A DNA stretch of 64,000 nucleotides from Rossellomorea aquimaris (GTDB lineage: Bacteria > Bacillota > Bacilli > Bacillales > Fictibacillaceae), in NCBI GenBank assembly GCA_020524245.1, contig JAIVLN010000001.1, positions 1,178,001 through 1,242,000 on the forward strand, written 5' to 3'. This document shows, piece after piece, positions 9,462 through 17,730 of the stretch. Both the position numbers and the translations under genes were made by a program. Position 1 is the stretch's first letter; every line of letters begins with the position of its first letter. The notes under the pieces were generated by a model. That model ran no database searches, was not told the origin of the DNA, and worked only from the letters and a program-made list of their open reading frames with translations.

Positions 9462-10859
9462 CTAGGGCTTCCTCAATAATGTGTTAATTAGTAATATTGT
9501 CTCGTTTTTATATAAGATAAAATATATGATTATATATACTATGCAAATAAAAAATAATTTTATATTTAGTAAGGAGTGGGTAAAGAAAAAAAAGATAGGT
9601 AATAATATCCCGACTATTATACCTTTTATTAAAATATTCAGATCAAATAACAAATATTTGTATGCAAAATAAAAAGGTATAAGCATCTTTACTATAGAAG
9701 AAACTAGAAATCCTAACGAGACTCCTACTAAACCATATTTAGGTATGTAAAAAAACCATGTAATTAATCCTATAAGAAGGCTTAATAAACTAGAAAGCGT
9801 GGTAACCTTTACATATTTCGTCCCTAATAAAGCTCCTATAACAGGCACGCCTAACATTGTAAAAAACATGCTAACTAATATTAAAATAAAACTAATAGTT
9901 ATGGTGTGATCCTGGGTATTTAAAGAAAAGGTTGATAGTTCTTTACTAAAGAAAATACATAAGGCGCCAACCAAGCTAACAAATAGCGCCAATAATTCAG
10001 TCATCTTGTTTAATTCATAACTAATATCATTCTGTTCTGTTGAGGAGATTTTCACAAACCTAGGGACCAATAAAAGACTGAGTGCTCTAGGAAGCAAATT
10101 TAATGGCATTAAGAAAGAAATCATTGTAGAAAAATAACCTGCTATAACTGATGATCCTAAAATTCCTGCAGATATATTACCAAGATAGGTAGTACCTACT
10201 CCTGAAACAGTTCCCACAGTTGACCATCTTGAATAATAGTTTATATTAGTTTTAAGTTCTTTGTTTAACTTCGTATTTGTAGTATATAAATCCCTGGTAT
10301 GAATAAAACTGATGAGTACAAATACTGTATAGTATATCAAGAAAGGAATTATTACATATTTATCATCAAATAAGAGAATTACACAAATTAAACACAAAAA
10401 GAAAATTAAACTTGAAATTAGTTCATTTAAAAAGTAAAAATTTGATTTTTCCAGACCAAAAAAACTTTGTTTATAAAAAGTATATAAACCAAATAGTATT
10501 ATTAATGGTATTCCGCTATAATATATATATTCCGGGGTATTTAATATTGATATTAACTGATTATCAAAAAATAATACAATAAATATGAGACCTATACAGA
10601 GAATAATAGCTAAGAAAATTAAGAAACTAAAAATTTTTTTTATAATCTGTTTATCATTGCTTTCAGGTAAGTATCTTTGGCTTGAAGCAGCAAGGCCAGA
10701 ACTTGGTATCAAGGCTAATAGTGTAAAAAATGATATTATTACATTTACCCATCCAATTACACTGGGTCCATACGCTCTAATCCCGAGCCAATTAAATACA
10801 AATTTTGATAGGCCAACTAAAATTAAACTTAAAATTGTAAGTAGAATACTTTTCTTCAA
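9462..10859 (-). CDS. Polysaccharide flippase (Wzx-like, MOP superfamily)
   Basis: A 465-residue protein with about 12-14 transmembrane segments, starting KKSILLTILSLILVGLSKFVFNWLG and containing the family-typical GVINVIISFFTLLALIPSSGL-like first half (here GWVNVIISFFTLLALIPSSG) with a polar second helix. It should translocate the undecaprenyl-linked repeat across the membrane for the adjacent polymerase. It is the first sugar-machinery gene after the regulatory kinase block, separated from it by a 184-bp gap carrying a structured RNA candidate. The start ATG is preceded by GGAGAGA on the minus strand. Confidence 0.85.
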   Translation of the reverse strand: MKKSILLTILSLILVGLSKFVFNWLGIRAYGPSVIGWVNVIISFFTLLALIPSSGLAASSQRYLPESNDKQIIKKIFSFLIFLAIILCIGLIFIVLFFDNQLISILNTPEYIYYSGIPLIILFGLYTFYKQSFFGLEKSNFYFLNELISSLIFFLCLICVILLFDDKYVIIPFLIYYTVFVLISFIHTRDLYTTNTKLNKELKTNINYYSRWSTVGTVSGVGTTYLGNISAGILGSSVIAGYFSTMISFLMPLNLLPRALSLLLVPRFVKISSTEQNDISYELNKMTELLALFVSLVGALCIFFSKELSTFSLNTQDHTITISFILILVSMFFTMLGVPVIGALLGTKYVKVTTLSSLLSLLIGLITWFFYIPKYGLVGVSLGFLVSSIVKMLIPFYFAYKYLLFDLNILIKGIIVGILLPIFFFFTHSLLNIKLFFICIVYIIIYFILYKNETILLINTLLRKP

Positions 10860-10889
10860 TGAACTATCTCTCCAATAGAAACTTTATTA

Positions 10890-11010
10890 TGTATTAGGGC
10901 ATCTAACCCTACCTCACACTATGCTATTGACAATAAATGTCTAAGGTATAACTTACCCACAGCATAGCCGAGTGCATCCATTGATATTGGTAAGGAGACA
11001 TCACCAAAAG
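10890..11010 (-). ncRNA. EAR/epsC-like structured RNA candidate
   Basis: The 184-bp gap between the PHP phosphatase gene and the flippase gene holds no ORF but shows nested pairing on the transcribed (minus) strand. An outer stem CTATGCT (10967-10961) pairs with AGCATAG (10925-10919) and encloses two small hairpins, GGTA...TACC and GACA...TGTC. A further hairpin TAGGG...CCCTA follows at 10911-10895. The EAR element, which promotes processive antitermination in exopolysaccharide operons of Bacillales, sits at an equivalent place after the kinase-module genes of eps. The match in location and multi-stem layout is clear; identity with the EAR family is inferred without a covariance search. Confidence 0.5.
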
Positions 11011-11043
11011 CAGAGAAATATCAAAATAAAGGCTTTAATTAAA

Positions 11044-11820
11044 TCAAAATATACCTAGGATTTTCTTCTTTCTTATCATTTCTGGGGAGTCATTAAGTAT
11101 GAAATCACCATTCACTAGTGTTTTAGCATACCCTTCAAGTTGACACCTCTTTTTAATACCTAGTTTTGTTTCCACGTCTTGATATGCTCTCCTTAAATGA
11201 AAGGATCTATTTGAAATGTTGTGGGCATCACTAGCAATAAAATGTGTCAAATTATGCTCAATTAATTGATAGGAAAACTTTTGTATTTTTTTTCCGAAGT
11301 TACCTATTACACTTCCGGCTGTAACTTGTGTCAATGCACCTTCAGTAACTAAATCATATAGTAATGACGAGTTCTCAATTATCTCTGAATTTCGTTCAGG
11401 ATGGACAATTATTGGAGTAATACCTTTTAGACGCAATTCAAAGATAATAGAATGTGTATAACTAGGAACTTGGTTGGAGGGGAGTTCAATATGTACGTAT
11501 TGCCCAGAATTACATAGTGTAAGGATTTCTCCTGAATCAATATCCTCTATTATATCTCCAGTTATACGAGGCTCTTGTCCTTCTAAAATTTCAATATCTA
11601 TTTTTTCATTACGTAGATGTTCATTTAATCGTGCAACTTGGTTCTTAATATTTTCACCATGATTTTGAAAATGGTGGTTATGGTGGGGTGTCGCAATTAT
11701 AGTTGTAATACCTTCTTCAACTGCGGCTTTAGCCATTTCAATGCTGTCTTTCAATGTTGTTGCACCATCATCAACACCTGGTAATATGTGACAATGAATG
11801 TCAATCATGTTGGACACCAC
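11044..11820 (-). CDS. ywqE: PHP-domain tyrosine-protein phosphatase (YwqE/CapC-type)
   Basis: A 258-residue metal-dependent phosphatase of the PHP fold. The metal-ligand motif MIDIHCHILPGVDDGA starts the protein, followed by TTIIATPHHN, the VHPERN block and FIASDAHN, all expected metal ligands. In Bacillus subtilis the equivalent enzyme (PtpZ/YwqE) removes phosphate from the BY-kinase PtkA and its targets. It lies directly downstream of the kinase and modulator genes, as usual for this module, with a 97-bp gap to the kinase. It should reset the phosphorylation cycle controlling polymer length and UDP-sugar supply. Confidence 0.93.
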   Translation of the reverse strand: MVSNMIDIHCHILPGVDDGATTLKDSIEMAKAAVEEGITTIIATPHHNHHFQNHGENIKNQVARLNEHLRNEKIDIEILEGQEPRITGDIIEDIDSGEILTLCNSGQYVHIELPSNQVPSYTHSIIFELRLKGITPIIVHPERNSEIIENSSLLYDLVTEGALTQVTAGSVIGNFGKKIQKFSYQLIEHNLTHFIASDAHNISNRSFHLRRAYQDVETKLGIKKRCQLEGYAKTLVNGDFILNDSPEMIRKKKILGIF

Positions 11821-11917
11821 CTCTATCTTTAATTAAGTCTTTATACCTATTTACCGCCTGTAAATTATTTTAGCATAGTTAAAATTGGAATCAATAGCAA
11901 ATTTTGTCGATTTATGC

Positions 11918-12625
11918 TCATTTCCCATAATAATAATAATAATTTTTATCATTCATTTTTTTTCGGTTTAATACAACACCAAGTAATTTAGCCTTAGCTG
12001 CTAGCAGTAGTTCTTTAGATTTTTGTGCGATATCTTTTTCTGTTACTCCACTACCTACTACAAGAACAACCCCATCGCATATATTTGCTAAAATTTGAGC
12101 ATCAGTTACGGCCATTACTGGAGGAGTATCAAAAACGACCATATCAAATTCATTTAATGCCTCTTTAATTATTTCTTGCATCATTCGAGACCCTAGTAAT
12201 TCTGCTGGGTTTGGTGGAACTGGACCACTTGGTAAGATATTAAGTCGATCTACTTCTGTTGAACTAACTGCATCTAGCAATTTAAGTTGTCGTGTTAAGA
12301 CATTTGTAAGACCTCTGGCGTTACTAACTCGAAATGTATAGTGAGTAGTTGGTTTTCGGAGGTCTGCATCAATTAACAAAACTCGTTTTCCTTGCTGAGC
12401 CATCACAACTGCAAGGTTTGCAGTTGTAGTTGACTTACCCTCTCCTGGACCTGATGAAGTTACCATTAATGTCCGATATTCTTGATCTATGGAGGAAAAA
12501 TGAATATTTGATCGTATCGTTCGATATTGCTCAGAAATTGGTGATTTAGAATTATAGTGAGTTATAAGACTACGTTCTTTAAATTCTCTTACGGCTTTTT
12601 TCTGTTTACGCTTCAAAACGTTCAC
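11918..12625 (-). CDS. ywqD: Bacterial tyrosine kinase (YwqD/PtkA, CapB-type)
   Basis: A 235-residue cytosolic BY-kinase. It shows Walker A TSSGPGEGKSTTTANLAV, Walker A' VLLIDADLRKPT, Walker B FDMVVFDTPPV and a C-terminal autophosphorylation cluster of five consecutive tyrosines right before the end (KNYYYYYGK). Activity depends on a membrane modulator, encoded by the overlapping upstream gene (20-bp overlap). In B. subtilis the homologue phosphorylates UDP-glucose dehydrogenases, and one is encoded 3 kb away here. Length is normal for the Gram-positive split kinase/modulator type. Confidence 0.95.
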   Translation of the reverse strand: MNVLKRKQKKAVREFKERSLITHYNSKSPISEQYRTIRSNIHFSSIDQEYRTLMVTSSGPGEGKSTTTANLAVVMAQQGKRVLLIDADLRKPTTHYTFRVSNARGLTNVLTRQLKLLDAVSSTEVDRLNILPSGPVPPNPAELLGSRMMQEIIKEALNEFDMVVFDTPPVMAVTDAQILANICDGVVLVVGSGVTEKDIAQKSKELLLAAKAKLLGVVLNRKKMNDKNYYYYYGK

Positions 12626-13343
12626 TCCCTACCCTTGCTTTGCTCATTTGAGTGGATTGATGAATTTGTTTTTCATTCATTTCAGCAATAACTCCGAGTA
12701 CAGGCAAATTCAACTGATGTTCTATGTCATGTTCAGTTTTCATGGTGTTATCCAAGTATTCTAGTAATAAAACTATTCCGACAGCTACAATTAATCCTAC
12801 AACAAATGCAATTACCATATTAATTATCGGACTAGGTTTTATTGGACTGGTGGGCATATCGGCCTTGGATAATATAGTTACATTATTAACATTTAATTTC
12901 ATAATCTCTTTAATCTCAGATTTAAAGGTATTTGCTAAAGAATTTGCAATAGTAGTGGCCATTTCAGGGTTTGAATGTTCAACAGAGACTGTAAAAACCT
13001 GCGAATTTTGTTCGCTATTTACTTTTATTGATTGATTTAATTGATCAACAGTTTGATCTAAATTTAAATTACGCTGTACTTTTTCCAGTATGTTATCACT
13101 TTTTATAATAACTCGATATGTATTAATCATTTCAACATTTGTTCTTACTTGGTTAAAATCAACCTGTTGATTTTCACTAGACTGATTAACGAGGATTTGG
13201 GTTGAAGATTGATAAACTGGAGTTATAAACATATAGCTGATTAACCCGCTTATTGCTGTGGTTAGAAATGTTAGTAAAAGAATCACGGCTAGTCGTTTTC
13301 GTAATGTTTCAAATATTTCTTTTAAGCTTATTGTTTCTTCCAT
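12606..13343 (-). CDS. ywqC: Wzz-type chain-length determinant and kinase modulator (YwqC/CapA-type)
   Basis: A 245-residue membrane protein with two transmembrane segments: about 18-38 (AVILLLTFLTTAISGLISYM) and about 178-198 (NMVIAFVVGLIVAVGIVLLL). The external domain between them begins ITPVYQSSTQILVN, a classic Wzz-domain opening, and the proline-rich ADMPTSPIKPSP precedes the second segment. The short cytosolic tail would activate the tyrosine kinase encoded by the overlapping next gene. It is the first gene of the leftward exopolysaccharide transcript, with a candidate extended -10 promoter about 55 bp upstream. Confidence 0.93.
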   Translation of the reverse strand: MEETISLKEIFETLRKRLAVILLLTFLTTAISGLISYMFITPVYQSSTQILVNQSSENQQVDFNQVRTNVEMINTYRVIIKSDNILEKVQRNLNLDQTVDQLNQSIKVNSEQNSQVFTVSVEHSNPEMATTIANSLANTFKSEIKEIMKLNVNNVTILSKADMPTSPIKPSPIINMVIAFVVGLIVAVGIVLLLEYLDNTMKTEHDIEHQLNLPVLGVIAEMNEKQIHQSTQMSKARVGSERFEA

Positions 13344-13392
13344 TGTTCTACTTATCCCCCATTTACTTAATCTCTAAGTTCATATGTTTCGT

Positions 13393-13401
13393 ATTATAGC
13401 A
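13393..13401 (-). promoter_or_regulatory. Candidate extended -10 promoter of the exopolysaccharide operon
   Basis: On the minus strand the sequence reads TGCTATAAT, a TGn-extended consensus -10 for the housekeeping sigma factor, about 50 bases before the start codon of the modulator gene. No good -35 hexamer is present at 17 bp spacing, which extended -10 promoters tolerate. The A+T-rich 260-bp divergent gap also drives the LCP gene the other way; a TATAAT at 13553-13558 is a candidate -10 for that gene. Confidence 0.5.
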
Positions 13402-13605
13402 TAGTCCAATATTAAATTTACCTATATTACCAAACTTTATAAAAATAGTTATGCGAAAATAGATATCCTTATGAGAACTCAGCTATAATTCTACACATTA
13501 TAAATATCGTACATCCTTTAAGATTCTTTATGGTTATTTATTCCTAATATAGTATAATCGTAAATATCATTAGATATATGAAATTAAAGGGGCTAATAAT
13601 AAGAT

Positions 13606-14556
13606 ATGTTAAAAAAGTTTTTGGTAATTCTTACAAGTTTGGTGGGAATTATGGTTATAGGAGCCAGCATATATGCTTATTATGTATATGATTCTGTTAA
13701 AGAAACGGCTTCATTTATTCATGAGCCAATTGAGAGAAATCAAGAAGATAGACCTAAGCCAAAAATACAGGAAGCAAAAGAACCGATCACTATCCTATTA
13801 ATGGGGGTTGACCAGCGTAAAGGGGATCAAGGCCGTTCTGACAGTATGGTAGTAATGACATTAAACCCTTCAAAAGAATCTATGTATATGTTTAATATTC
13901 CAAGAGATAGTCGTACTAAGATTATTGGTAAAGGATTTGAGGATAAAATTAACCACGCATATGCATTTGGTGGCACAAAAATGGCGATAGAAACGGTCGA
14001 AAACTTCATAGACGTCCCAATCGACTACTATATTAAAGTAAATATGCAGTCTTTTAGTGATATTGTAGATGCTGTTGGGGGTGTAAAAGTACAAAATAAG
14101 CTTAGTTGGTATGATAGTGGTTATTACAGAAAAGGATACAAATATGAAAGAGGCGAAATTTTTCTAGATGGAGCAAAAGCTTTAGGTTATGTTAGGATGC
14201 GATATCAGGATCCTCGGGGGGATTTTGGTCGTAATGAAAGACAGCGCCAAGTTATAAAAGCCGTTATTAATAAAGGTGCACAATTTTCTAGTATTACGAA
14301 ATTTGATGACATACTTGATGTAATTAGCTCCAATGTGAAAACGAACATGACCTTTGATGAGATGAAGGATATCCAAGCAAATTATAAGAAAGCACTAAAT
14401 GACATAAAAACATTTGAGATCAATGGTCAAGGAACAAAAATCAACAAAATTTATTATTATATCGTAAGTGAACAGGAACGAGAATCAATAAGTACTAAGT
14501 TGAAAGAACACTTGGAAATGAGTACAAATGATAAAAACACTCAAGCCAGCGAATAA
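13606..14556 (+). CDS. LytR-CpsA-Psr family glycopolymer-peptidoglycan ligase
   Basis: A 316-residue LCP enzyme with a single N-terminal membrane anchor (about residues 4-26) and an extracytoplasmic catalytic domain. Motifs are ITILLMGVDQRKGDQGRSDSMVV, MFNIPRDSRT, INHAYAFGGTKMAIETVENF and RGDFGRNERQRQVI, including the arginines and aspartates that bind the polyprenyl pyrophosphate. It should transfer a lipid-linked polymer, plausibly the exopolysaccharide or a teichoic/teichuronic acid, onto peptidoglycan. It is divergent from the polysaccharide operon and convergent with galU. A close paralogue is encoded at 39.3 kb. Confidence 0.93.
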   Translation: MLKKFLVILTSLVGIMVIGASIYAYYVYDSVKETASFIHEPIERNQEDRPKPKIQEAKEPITILLMGVDQRKGDQGRSDSMVVMTLNPSKESMYMFNIPRDSRTKIIGKGFEDKINHAYAFGGTKMAIETVENFIDVPIDYYIKVNMQSFSDIVDAVGGVKVQNKLSWYDSGYYRKGYKYERGEIFLDGAKALGYVRMRYQDPRGDFGRNERQRQVIKAVINKGAQFSSITKFDDILDVISSNVKTNMTFDEMKDIQANYKKALNDIKTFEINGQGTKINKIYYYIVSEQERESISTKLKEHLEMSTNDKNTQASE

Positions 14557-14564
14557 AAAAAATT

Positions 14565-14594
14565 AGACACAGAATCATTTTTTCTGTGTCTTTT
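14565..14594. terminator. Bidirectional terminator between LCP gene and galU
   Basis: A perfect 10-bp inverted repeat, AGACACAGAA and TTCTGTGTCT, with A runs on one side and T runs on the other serves both convergent genes. It overlaps the last codons of galU. Confidence 0.8.
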
Positions 14595-15456
14595 CGGACA
14601 ACAGCTTTTTCAGTTCATCTAAAAGATTATCACCGATGTCTTTATCTTTTAACCCAAAATGGATGTTTGTGAGGATGAATCCTAGCTTTTCTCCGACATC
14701 AAATCGTTTACCTTGGAAGTGGTAGGCGAATATATCTTGGATTTTGTTGAGAAATTGAACGGCGTCCGTTAGTTGGATTTCTCCACCAGCTCCAGTTTGT
14801 TGTTTTTCGAGTAGTTTAAAGATTTCAGGTGTTAGGATATATCGACCCATGACGGCCAGGTTAGAAGGTGGGTCGTATTTTGGTTTTTCGATCACATTAC
14901 TGAATCGGTACCGTCTTCCTACTTTTTCAAACGGGTCGATGATTCCATAGCGGTGAGTCTGGTGATCTTCGACTTGCTGCACACCGATTATTGGAGAGCC
15001 TGTTTCATTGTATTCGTTTATAAGTTGTTTTAATCCTGGCGTTTCGGCTTCAACGATGTCATCACCGAGTAAAACTGCGAATGGTTCATCCCCGATGAAT
15101 TTCCGTGCGCACCAGACAGCATGTCCTAATCCGAGTGGTTCGCGTTGTCGGATATAATGGATATTTACGAGGTGAGAGGCGTATTGAACTTTTTCAAGTA
15201 ACTCTTGTTTATCTCGCATGACGAGTGTTTGTTCCAAATCAAGTGAAAAATCAAAGTGATCCTCGATTGCTCTTTTTCCTTTACCGCTAACGATCATAAT
15301 GTCTTCAATTCCAGATTCAACCGCTTCTTCAACAATGTATTGAATTGTCGGTTTATCAACAATTGGTAGCATCTCTTTTGGCATCGCTTTCGTTGCTGGA
15401 AGAAATCTTGTTCCAAGACCCGCTGCCGGTATGACAGCTTTTTTAATTTTCTTCAT
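14575..15456 (-). CDS. galU: UTP-glucose-1-phosphate uridylyltransferase
   Basis: A 293-residue GalU/GtaB enzyme making UDP-glucose from UTP and glucose-1-phosphate. It has the nucleotide-binding start [33 protein letters not shown], then the LGDDIV block and [11 protein letters not shown]-glucose feeds the UDP-glucose dehydrogenase encoded just upstream (14-bp overlap), and also glycolipid and teichoic acid synthesis. In B. subtilis gtaB is likewise next to an LCP gene. The length is normal and the start is preceded by AAAAGGAGGAGC. Confidence 0.97.
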   Translation of the reverse strand: MKKIKKAVIPAAGLGTRFLPATKAMPKEMLPIVDKPTIQYIVEEAVESGIEDIMIVSGKGKRAIEDHFDFSLDLEQTLVMRDKQELLEKVQYASHLVNIHYIRQREPLGLGHAVWCARKFIGDEPFAVLLGDDIVEAETPGLKQLINEYNETGSPIIGVQQVEDHQTHRYGIIDPFEKVGRRYRFSNVIEKPKYDPPSNLAVMGRYILTPEIFKLLEKQQTGAGGEIQLTDAVQFLNKIQDIFAYHFQGKRFDVGEKLGFILTNIHFGLKDKDIGDNLLDELKKLLSEKTQKK

Positions 15457-16774
15457 ATGCTCCTCCTTTTCCTTTTACAACTGGACGTCCTATTGAGTGA
15501 TATTCGACTTTGGCTTGTCTAGCTGTTTCTAGTAAATGACAGTTTCGACCATCAAACAGAATGGGTTCTTTCATATATTCGCCATACTGGCTTAGGGAAA
15601 ACTGTTTTATCTGTTCCCACTCTGTCAGGATGAACACACAATCAGTATTATCAATCGCTTCTTCTATTGAGTCTACGTACCTTGTTTCATTTGGTAACAG
15701 CATCTTTGCATTTTCGTTTGCAATCGGATCGAATGCAACTACTTTTGCCCCAAGATTGATTAATTCATTTACGATAGTAATGGACGCAGCGTCCCTGACA
15801 TCATCGGTTTTTGGTTTAAAGGCTAGCCCCAAAACTGCAATTCTTTTTCCTTCCAATGAACCAAATCGTGTTATTGCTTTATGAATCAGTAACATTTGCT
15901 GATGATTATTTACACGTATCACAGATTTTAAAAGTTCAAAATCATGTTCCACATCACCTGCAATTTGGACAAGTGCATTTGTATCTTTTGGGAAACAGGA
16001 TCCGCCATAGCCGATTCCTGCATTTAGGAACTGATTTCCAATCCGTTTGTCCATCCCCATTCCTACTGCAACATCCTCCACGTTCGCTCCAGTTTTTTCA
16101 CAAATATTCGATATCTCATTAATGAAGCTGATTTTCGTTGCGAGGAATGCATTGGAAGCGTACTTGATCATTTCGGCACTTCGAATGTCTGTTTGATAGA
16201 TGGGAATGTTGAATGGACGGTTGATTTCCTCAATCACTTGGGCAGCGTCTTCATCGTCTGCCCCAATCACAATCCGATTACCATGGAATGTATCTTCGAC
16301 CGCTGATCCTTCTCGTAAGAACTCCGGATTGGAGACTACTTTTACCTTAATTCCCTCTCGTAAGTAGTCTTTTACAAACTCTTTTATGTAGTCGTTCGTC
16401 CCGACTGGAACTGTACTTTTTATCACAAGAATGATGGATTGCTTTAGGTGTGTAGCAATTTCTTTTACCGCATTTTCAAGATAGGTCAAGTTTGCGCTTC
16501 CATCTTCATTTTGCGGTGTACCGACAGCAATATAGATCACATCTGCTGATTTGACGCCAATTTCATAACTCGATGTAAATCTCAATCGACCAGCTTCACT
16601 ATTCTTTTTCATTATTTGCTCTAGACCTGGTTCAAAAATCGGTGAGATACCCGCTTGCATTTTTTCGACTTTTTCCTGGTTGATGTCAATACATGTCACG
16701 TTATGCCCAATTTCCGAAAGACTTACACCTGTAACTAATCCTACATAACCTGTGCCAACAACAGAGATGTTCAT
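15443..16774 (-). CDS. ugd: UDP-glucose 6-dehydrogenase
   Basis: A 443-residue NAD-dependent enzyme oxidising UDP-glucose to UDP-glucuronate. The N-terminal Rossmann motif is [18 protein letters not shown], the catalytic cysteine lies in [16 protein letters not shown] (about residue 260), and the C-terminal half has [18 protein letters not shown]. It is co-transcribed with galU, so this pair supplies uronic acid for the polysaccharide or teichuronic acid. The homologue in B. subtilis is activated by the YwqD-type tyrosine kinase, and the same kinase type is encoded nearby. Confidence 0.96.
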   Translation of the reverse strand: MNISVVGTGYVGLVTGVSLSEIGHNVTCIDINQEKVEKMQAGISPIFEPGLEQIMKKNSEAGRLRFTSSYEIGVKSADVIYIAVGTPQNEDGSANLTYLENAVKEIATHLKQSIILVIKSTVPVGTNDYIKEFVKDYLREGIKVKVVSNPEFLREGSAVEDTFHGNRIVIGADDEDAAQVIEEINRPFNIPIYQTDIRSAEMIKYASNAFLATKISFINEISNICEKTGANVEDVAVGMGMDKRIGNQFLNAGIGYGGSCFPKDTNALVQIAGDVEHDFELLKSVIRVNNHQQMLLIHKAITRFGSLEGKRIAVLGLAFKPKTDDVRDAASITIVNELINLGAKVVAFDPIANENAKMLLPNETRYVDSIEEAIDNTDCVFILTEWEQIKQFSLSQYGEYMKEPILFDGRNCHLLETARQAKVEYHSIGRPVVKGKGGAYEEN

Positions 16775-16816
16775 TGGGAATCACCCACTTTTTCAATATT
16801 TTCATCTAAATTGTAA

Positions 16817-16843
16817 CAATGGAAGGTTGATCCACCTCCATTG
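16817..16843. promoter_or_regulatory. Inverted repeat upstream of ugd-galU
   Basis: CAATGGAAGGT and ACCTCCATTG form an imperfect inverted repeat with a 6-base centre, about 45-70 bases upstream of the ugd start, with TTACAAT between it and the gene on the minus strand. It could be an operator or leader hairpin; no T run follows, so it is not a terminator. Function is unassigned. Confidence 0.35.
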
Positions 16844-17000
16844 GAATGTAAGTTTTTTGTAAAAAACGCAAAACCTTTTATCCATTTGAAATAGTACTAT
16901 GGTAGTATTGAAATTAGTCATATTTCCCCATTACTCGCTAAAAAATTTACCGATATAAACGATAACAGTATTTTTATACTCTAATTAAAGGAGCGAAATC

Positions 17001-17597
17001 ATGGTCTATGATGGCATTCTGCTCGCCATTCTTATAGGTTTCTTACGAAAAGGAAACTTGAAAGGGTTTGCAAGCTTACACATACGATTTGGATGGGTAT
17101 TCCCTCTATTATTATTGACTCAATGGGGCATTTTCCTACTTCAGAACAAATATAATATGGTCGGTACAATTAGTAATTATGTGTTCATTGCCATCTATAT
17201 CCTTGGAATAACGCTCTTATGGCTTAACCGTAGACTTGGATTAGGCGTTTGGCTCATTCTTCTAGGCGTATTATTGAACTTTGTCGTCATGGGTGCAAAT
17301 GGTGGTAGAATGCCGGTGTCTATGGAAGCAGCAGGCTATCTCGATCCATCCTACGGACAAGCCCTCCAAGAAGGGTACTACGGAAAGCATACACCATTAA
17401 CAGATGATACATATTTAGGATTCCTTGGAGATGTTATTCCACTCCCGGAATTTTATCCTCGTCAGCAAGTCATCAGCATTGGTGACATCATCATGAATAT
17501 TGGAATCTTCCTCTTCATCCAGATGCTTATGGTCAACAGACCGCATACATTCAGAATGTTGAATCTAGGTAAAGGAGGTGAAGAGCATGTCCGTTAA
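17001..17597 (+). CDS. DUF5317 family membrane protein
   Basis: A 198-residue integral membrane protein with about five hydrophobic segments and the family-typical NGGRMPVSMEAAGYLDP motif (about residues 94-112) in an extracytoplasmic loop. DUF5317 has no known function. The ATG is preceded by AAAGGAGCG. The last codons contain the ribosome site of a tiny membrane peptide, and a cyclic-di-GMP signalling gene follows, so the three genes are probably co-transcribed. Confidence 0.8.
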   Translation: MVYDGILLAILIGFLRKGNLKGFASLHIRFGWVFPLLLLTQWGIFLLQNKYNMVGTISNYVFIAIYILGITLLWLNRRLGLGVWLILLGVLLNFVVMGANGGRMPVSMEAAGYLDPSYGQALQEGYYGKHTPLTDDTYLGFLGDVIPLPEFYPRQQVISIGDIIMNIGIFLFIQMLMVNRPHTFRMLNLGKGGEEHVR

Positions 17598-17676
17598 AGT
17601 GAAAACTGTACTTATGAACCTATTCATCATTGGCTCAGCTGTTATTGCACTTACATCTGGATTCCGCCTTGTATAA
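17587..17676 (+). CDS. 29-residue membrane micropeptide
   Basis: A short frame of 29 codons overlaps the end of the DUF5317 gene by 11 bases and has a very strong ribosome site, AAAGGAGGTG, at 7-8 bases spacing. The peptide is basic at its start (MSVKVKTVLM), then a single hydrophobic helix (NLFIIGSAVIALTSG) and a short end. The overlap implies translational coupling. The strong Shine-Dalgarno sequence and clean transmembrane profile make it credible; the function is unknown. Confidence 0.6.
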   Translation: MSVKVKTVLMNLFIIGSAVIALTSGFRLV

Positions 17677-17730
17677 TGATGAAACGCTGGAGGAGCATTT
17701 GCTTCTCCTTCTCTTATATCTTAAACAAAA

